NCBI GenBank assembly: GCA_964403505.1
Contig: CAYOFP010000005.1
Location: 45,250-109,249 of the forward strand
Length of the DNA: 64,000 nucleotides
Origin: CAKSEI01 sp964403505
GTDB lineage: Bacteria > Bacillota > Clostridia > Oscillospirales > CAG-272
Reading direction: 5' to 3'
Shown here: positions 59,787 through 64,000 of the stretch, in pieces
How the letters are laid out: each line of letters opens with the position of its first letter
How positions within the stretch are numbered: the stretch's first letter is position 1
Program-made: the position numbers and the translations under genes
The notes under the pieces: generated by a model
What the model was told of the DNA's origin: nothing
The model's database searches: none
Seen by the model: only the letters and a program-made list of their open reading frames with translations

Positions 59787-59815
59787 ATTTTACCATATAT
59801 TTTATTTTTTTGCAA
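59787..59815 (-). promoter_or_regulatory. Sigma-A promoter of the DUF5722-pepF operon
   Basis: TTGCAA, 17 bp, TAAAAT on the minus strand. Confidence 0.65.
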
Positions 59816-59851
59816 CATAAGCATGGGATTTCAATGCTCTTTGTATTATTA

Positions 59852-59880
59852 TTGACATTTATAATATTAAATGATAAAAT
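59852..59880 (+). promoter_or_regulatory. Sigma-A promoter of the secreted zinc-ribbon protein operon
   Basis: TTGACA, 17 bp, TAAAAT on the plus strand, 35 bp before the ATG. Confidence 0.75.
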
Positions 59881-59915
59881 AAAGATATCAATATTAATGG
59901 GAACGGATTGTTATT

Positions 59916-61100
59916 ATGAAAAGAATAATACCCATATTTCTCTCCTTATTTTTAGCCATCACATTATGTCTTCCAATATGCGCTGTACCGTTATCGTTAT
60001 CTGAGACTTTTTATGCAGACGGAAAAGATACCATCCTGCCCGAGAGCGCATCCGGTAACGGAGTATTGGTCGGTTGGACGGCAGAGGTAAACGACAGCGT
60101 TATTTTGTTAGCGCCGGGCGAAAAATATACATCCGATACCGAGGTACTCTTCGAGCCTGTCTTCGTGCGCTTCTCGCTATACAGCGGTGCTTCGGTGAGA
60201 TATGTATCCCCCGTCGGCCTTCGCTTTACCACCCGAGTAGATGAGAGCGACTATCAGAAGCTGAGCGAAATGACAGATGATTTCTCATTCGGCACGCTCG
60301 TATCAGTTGAGGATATGATAAACGGCTCTTTCACAAAAGAAGCGATAGAAAATGACGGCGGCACTGCGCTCGAGATCCCGGCAAAAGTATGGATGTCGCA
60401 AAACTCGAATGAACGCACCTACTCCGGCGTCATCGCAAACATCAAGGAAAGCAACTACGGACGCAGATTCTGCGCTCGCCCATATGTAAATATAAGCTAT
60501 ACGAATGGCGAAAAACGCACAGTCTACGGCGATTTTGACTCCGAGAGCAACGCACGCTCGGTCGCTTATGTGAGCTCCTGCGCCGTGAATGACGAATCGA
60601 ATACACTGTCCGCTGAACAAAAGGCTACACTATCATCATTTTTTGAACTTAAGGAAATAAGTATCAATCTGACAACCCCCACACTCGGTGCGACAGTCGA
60701 AGACGCATACGCCGTTAAAACCACGAATAATTACACCGTCTTTACAGGATGGGAGTGCCAATTCCTCGGAAAAAAGCCGGAAATATTCCTTGACGAATAC
60801 GCATACCGCTCTCTTGTCATCGTCACCCCCGCCGAGGGTATGGTCATAACAGAAAATACTGAGATCATTTTTAACGGCGCTTCCCTCAAGGATGAGAACG
60901 GCGCATTTATCAAAAAAGCAGACTCGCTCGAGAATAATAAACTCTTTATCTTAAGAACATACGAGCGCTTCGGCGTCTCATGGGCATACGGCTCAAAACC
61001 GGAAGCAGTATGCGGCTCATGTGAAAAGACGCTCCACATAAACACCTTATCAATTTGTCCTTACTGCGATAACAATCTCGCAGACAATATAAATAAATAA
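59916..61100 (+). CDS. Secreted protein with C-terminal zinc-ribbon-like CxxC pairs
   Basis: 394 residues. Signal peptide about 1-23 (cleavage near CAVPLS). The middle region ASVRYVSPVGLRFTTRVDES ... FSFGTLVSVEDM ... YSGVIANIKESNYGRRFCARPYVNISYTNGEKRTVYGDF is a module often found in large secreted Clostridia proteins, with no known activity. Two InlB/Listeria-repeat-like GWxx segments flank it. The end has CGSC and CPYC pairs, odd for a secreted protein. It precedes a GH123-like gene by 12 bp, suggesting a joint glycan role. No strong ribosome site is seen. Confidence 0.6.
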   Translation: MKRIIPIFLSLFLAITLCLPICAVPLSLSETFYADGKDTILPESASGNGVLVGWTAEVNDSVILLAPGEKYTSDTEVLFEPVFVRFSLYSGASVRYVSPVGLRFTTRVDESDYQKLSEMTDDFSFGTLVSVEDMINGSFTKEAIENDGGTALEIPAKVWMSQNSNERTYSGVIANIKESNYGRRFCARPYVNISYTNGEKRTVYGDFDSESNARSVAYVSSCAVNDESNTLSAEQKATLSSFFELKEISINLTTPTLGATVEDAYAVKTTNNYTVFTGWECQFLGKKPEIFLDEYAYRSLVIVTPAEGMVITENTEIIFNGASLKDENGAFIKKADSLENNKLFILRTYERFGVSWAYGSKPEAVCGSCEKTLHINTLSICPYCDNNLADNINK

Positions 61101-61112
61101 TAGGAGAATACC

Positions 61113-62786
61113 ATGCGAAACACACTGAAATGCAAATTCATCTCATCGCTCGAAAAGTGCTTTTCCGATGAAAGATACTGGGACAAGCCTGAGCTGAAAA
61201 AAATATCCATGCTCAATAACGAGCATCTTTCCGTTCAGCTCCTGATGAACGAGATCGACCGTGAGGTGTATACCAAACTCGTATCAAAGGTCAAGATCGT
61301 ATCCGATATCGCAGACTGCGTGACCCTGCGTAATGTCGAGCAGGTCAACGTAGCTATGCCTGTCGCAAAAGGATGCGGAGATGACAACTACTTAAGAAAT
61401 AAAGAGCCCGGACTTTACCCCGATCTGCTCACCCCCCTGCGTTACGGCGGATGTGCACTGATCGCCCTGAACGAGCTTCGTTGCCTTTGGATAGATATCT
61501 GCCCGAACGGAAAGTACCCGGCAGGAAAATATCCCGTAACGATTGAATTATATAACGAGGAAGGAGATGAGCTTTACGGAAGCGCTACCCTCGAGGTAGA
61601 GATCATCGGCGCGGCTCTGCCCGAGCAGGATTTCCTTTATTCGCAATGGTTTTACGCCGATTGTCTCGCAAGCTACTACAATGTTGAGGTCTTTTCCGAG
61701 CGGCATTGGGAAATAATCGAAAATTACATAAAAGCGGCTGTCGATGGCGGTATCAATATGATACTGACACCGATACTCACAGTACCCCTCGATACGAAGG
61801 TAGGCGGCGAACGCCCGACCTGCCAGCTCATTGATATCACGGTAAATGACGGCGTTTATTCATTCGCTTTTGATAAGCTCGACCGCTGGATCGACCTGCT
61901 ACTCAAATATAATGTAAAGATAATTGAGATGAGCCACCTCTTTACACAGTGGGGTGCATCCCATGCGCCAAAGGTCATGGCAACAGTCGACGGCGAATAC
62001 AAAAAGATATTCGGATGGGAGACGGACGCTTGCGGCGAAGAATACTCACACTTCTTACATGAAATGCTCACATCACTCCTCACATTCCTAAAGGCGAAGG
62101 GCGTTGATAAGATGTGCTACTATCACATCTCCGACGAGCCTCACGCAGACCATCTTGAAAACTACATGAATGCAAAACGGGTACTCGGCGAGGTGCTCGA
62201 CGGCTATACCATACTCGATGCCCTCTCAAATTTCGAGTTTTACAAGACAGGCGCTGTCATGTGCCCCGTCCCCTCGAGTCATGCAATAGAACCCTTCCTT
62301 GAAGCCAAGGTGCCCAACCTGTGGACATACTACTGCTGCAGTGAGTCAAGCGAGGTATCAAACAGATTCGTCGCAATGCCCTCGGCCCGAACCAGAATCA
62401 TGGGCATACAGATGTACAAATACAACCTCGCAGGATTCTTGCAGTGGGGATTCAACTTCTACTACAATCGTTTCTCATGCGACCTCATAAACCCCTATCA
62501 GGATCTGTCGGGCGATTACTTTGTACCTGCAGGCGATGCCTTCAGCGTATATCCGAAAGCGGACGGCACGGCGCTCGACTCGATACACTATCTCGTATTC
62601 AAGCACGGCCTAGAGGATATGCGTGCGCTCAAGCTCTGCGAGAGCCTGTACGGAAGGGACTATGTATCGGATCTGATCGACGGTGCGCTCGAGAAGAAAA
62701 TAACCTTTAAGGAATATCCGAAGGAAGCAAGCTACATCCTCGACCTCCGTGAAAAGGTCAACGCCGCAATAAAAGCGAAAATATAA
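61113..62786 (+). CDS. GH123/DUF4091-like glycoside hydrolase
   Basis: 557 residues, TAGGAG upstream, no signal peptide. A beta-sandwich N-terminal domain (1-170) precedes a TIM barrel: YSQWFYADCLASYYNVEVFSERHWEIIENYIKAAVDGGINMILTPILT, then MCYYHISDEPHADHLENY, whose Asp-Glu pair matches the catalytic DE of GH123, and the DUF4091-type end GFLQWGFNFYYN...DPYxx-like and SIHYLVFKHGLEDMRALKL. GH123 enzymes remove beta-N-acetylgalactosamine. Cytoplasmic location implies imported oligosaccharides. Specific substrate uncertain. Confidence 0.8.
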   Translation: MRNTLKCKFISSLEKCFSDERYWDKPELKKISMLNNEHLSVQLLMNEIDREVYTKLVSKVKIVSDIADCVTLRNVEQVNVAMPVAKGCGDDNYLRNKEPGLYPDLLTPLRYGGCALIALNELRCLWIDICPNGKYPAGKYPVTIELYNEEGDELYGSATLEVEIIGAALPEQDFLYSQWFYADCLASYYNVEVFSERHWEIIENYIKAAVDGGINMILTPILTVPLDTKVGGERPTCQLIDITVNDGVYSFAFDKLDRWIDLLLKYNVKIIEMSHLFTQWGASHAPKVMATVDGEYKKIFGWETDACGEEYSHFLHEMLTSLLTFLKAKGVDKMCYYHISDEPHADHLENYMNAKRVLGEVLDGYTILDALSNFEFYKTGAVMCPVPSSHAIEPFLEAKVPNLWTYYCCSESSEVSNRFVAMPSARTRIMGIQMYKYNLAGFLQWGFNFYYNRFSCDLINPYQDLSGDYFVPAGDAFSVYPKADGTALDSIHYLVFKHGLEDMRALKLCESLYGRDYVSDLIDGALEKKITFKEYPKEASYILDLREKVNAAIKAKI

Positions 62787-62794
62787 TAGCAAAA

Positions 62795-62830
62795 CAAAAA
62801 GCCGATTTCACTAATGAAATCGGCTTTTTT
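62795..62830. terminator. Bidirectional terminator
   Basis: AAAAAGCCGATTTC / GAAATCGGCTTTTTT between the convergent GH123-like and tandem dockerin genes. Confidence 0.85.
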
Positions 62831-62839
62831 CGTTATATA

Positions 62840-63385
62840 TTATCCCAAAGTCGCATCCGGCCACTTTGCGACATATCTCGAAAGATCGGAGACATCATCA
62901 CCGTTGATCGCTCCGTCCAGATTGACATCGCACGCCCCATCACATTCGACTGACGCATCCGGCCACTTTGCGATATATCTCGAAAGATCGGAGACATCAT
63001 CGCCGTTGATATTTCCGTCACCGTTGACATCGCCCAAAGAATAGACCCCTGTCGGCTCGGTATATGAGTCGATATAAGTATCACCGCAACGCAAGCATGT
63101 ATGGGTCGTATACCCCTGTTCATTCGATGTCGGCGGAATCACTGCATCGATATAATCATGTCCGAGCGCAGGGATAGGTGTCCTCTTTGTGATCGCTCCG
63201 TCACGGTTTCGTATCGTTAAGGACACACCATCCTCCGTGCAGGTCGGATAGACGGTATGATAGGTATATCCACTGGTGCCGATCGGCACATCCGGCAGTT
63301 CGATCTGATCGGCAGATACGGACTGTGCAAAAATTGCAAATATCAAACTAAAAACTATCGCCCAAATAATCAACGGTCTTTTCAT
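62840..63385 (-). CDS. Small secreted protein with dockerin module
   Basis: 181 residues with AAGGAG upstream. Signal peptide (1-25), a short region with a CxxC (HTCLRCGDTY) flanked by GHDYIDAVIPPT and EQGYTTH repeats, then a C-terminal type I dockerin built of two nearly identical halves: GDVNGDGNINGDDVSDLSRYIAKWPD and CDVNLDGAINGDDVSDLSRYVAKWPD. The calcium ligands Asp/Asn are intact. No catalytic domain is present, so it may be an adaptor or a surface filler on a cohesin scaffold. It lies 22 bp after feoB. Confidence 0.8.
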   Translation of the reverse strand: MKRPLIIWAIVFSLIFAIFAQSVSADQIELPDVPIGTSGYTYHTVYPTCTEDGVSLTIRNRDGAITKRTPIPALGHDYIDAVIPPTSNEQGYTTHTCLRCGDTYIDSYTEPTGVYSLGDVNGDGNINGDDVSDLSRYIAKWPDASVECDGACDVNLDGAINGDDVSDLSRYVAKWPDATLG

Positions 63386-63407
63386 TTCTTAACTCCTTAT
63401 GAATCCT

Positions 63408-64000
63408 TTATATTAATATACTTGCGATATTATAAAACAAAAATGAAACAAGGTACGCCACTGCACATTGGATAAGAGCCGCACCGAGCGCACGCATAAA
63501 TGAGCCGAGCTCGTTCCGCATCGCCGCAAATGCCGCAACGCACGGCGTATATAATAATGTAAATAACAAAAACGAAAATGCGGCGAGCCTATCCTGAAAC
63601 AACTGCGCTATACCGCCTGCGCCCGAGAGAACACCGAGGGTGGATACCACCGCTTCTTTTGCGCTGAGCCCGACAACAAGTGCTGTGGCAAGCTCCGCAC
63701 GGCCGAACCCAAGCGGACGGAATATCGGAGAGATGACCGCCCCGATATGATATAAAATGCTGTCAGAGATATCAGCGGCATTGGAAAAGCTCATGTCGAA
63801 ATAACGCAAAAGCCATATCCCCACCGAGGCGATAAAGATCAGCGTGAACGCACGGCAGAGAAAATCCTTCGTCTTCTCCCATAGAAGCGCCGCCACGTTT
63901 TTGAAAGTCGGCAGACGATAATCAGGAAGTTCGAGCATAAATGATGCGAGTACCACGTCTGAAAAAGTGCTTCCCCGAGTTTTTTACTTGAAAAACTTGC
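63408..64000 (-). CDS. feoB: Ferrous iron transporter FeoB, C-terminal part (partial, possibly frameshifted)
   Basis: The frame 63408-63983 encodes the FeoB C-terminal permease: FMLELPDYRLPTFKNVAALLWEKTKDFLCRAFTLIFIAS, then LGFGRAELATALVVGLSAKEAVVSTLGVL and TPCVAAFAAMRNELG. FeoB imports Fe(II) using GTP. An in-frame TAA occurs at 63984-63986 on the minus strand, just after a run of six A; adding one A would join the frame to SSKKTRGSTFSDVVLASF as expected for FeoB. The rest lies beyond the window, so a true pseudogene cannot be told from a sequencing error. Confidence 0.8.

Overview
The window looks like a chromosomal segment from an anaerobic, low-to-mid GC Firmicute of class Clostridia, probably an Oscillospiraceae/Ruminococcaceae-like gut or rumen lineage. 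Support comes from a single-polypeptide pyruvate:ferredoxin oxidoreductase, two secreted dockerin proteins, a glutamine synthetase paired with an ANTAR regulator, an HPr kinase, a class B sortase with an SPETG substrate, FakA/FakB proteins, and many near-consensus sigma-A promoters (TTGACA, 17 bp, TATAAT). Gene order alone does not name a species.

Layout. 1-5.1 kb is accessory-like: a partial IbrA-type PP-loop protein, an ArsR-type regulator, a small HTH/DUF6514 pair, a Fic protein, an array of GATGAAATC hairpins and tRNA-Ser(UGA). 5.2-8.2 kb holds a membrane-anchored repeat protein, a foldback element, and a cobalamin riboswitch in front of a DUF4430 lipoprotein and an ECF S component. 8.2-9.9 kb is a hipBA module with a clear operator. 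10-18.5 kb carries guaB, a polysaccharide deacetylase, shikimate kinase, divergent asnA and glnA-ANTAR, a phosphodiesterase and a membrane protein. 18.7-25.3 kb has a CarD-like regulator, a Phd/Doc module between direct repeats, rarA, an ABC exporter and a GH36-like glycosidase. 25.5-32.8 kb is the fakB-fakA-fakB operon and the oxidoreductase.

33-42 kb is one long minus-strand run: mnmE, an RNHCP protein, htpG, a lipid kinase, birA, a TSCPD protein, a phosphohexomutase and a dockerin protein, many with overlapping stop/start codons. It is followed by an acetyltransferase-like gene with hprK, a sigma factor - membrane protein - lipoprotein - serpin operon, a VTT membrane protein, a polar amino-acid ABC transporter, a sortase-substrate-LCP surface module, PepF with a DUF5722 protein, a secreted zinc-ribbon protein with a GH123/DUF4091-like protein, a tandem dockerin protein and the end of feoB.

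The most unusual signal is a family of three foldback elements of 262-274 bp (6699-6972, 48325-48592, 36426-36687). Each has a long but non-conserved outer stem and an arm in which two 16-nt strands are conserved while the flanking stems differ in sequence but keep pairing. One copy supplies the last codons of birA, one abuts the cobalamin riboswitch, and one ends 10 bp before a start codon. Other noncoding structures are four hairpins with a shared core at 25.3-25.5 kb and a 90-bp repeat placed 3-5 bp after two stop codons.
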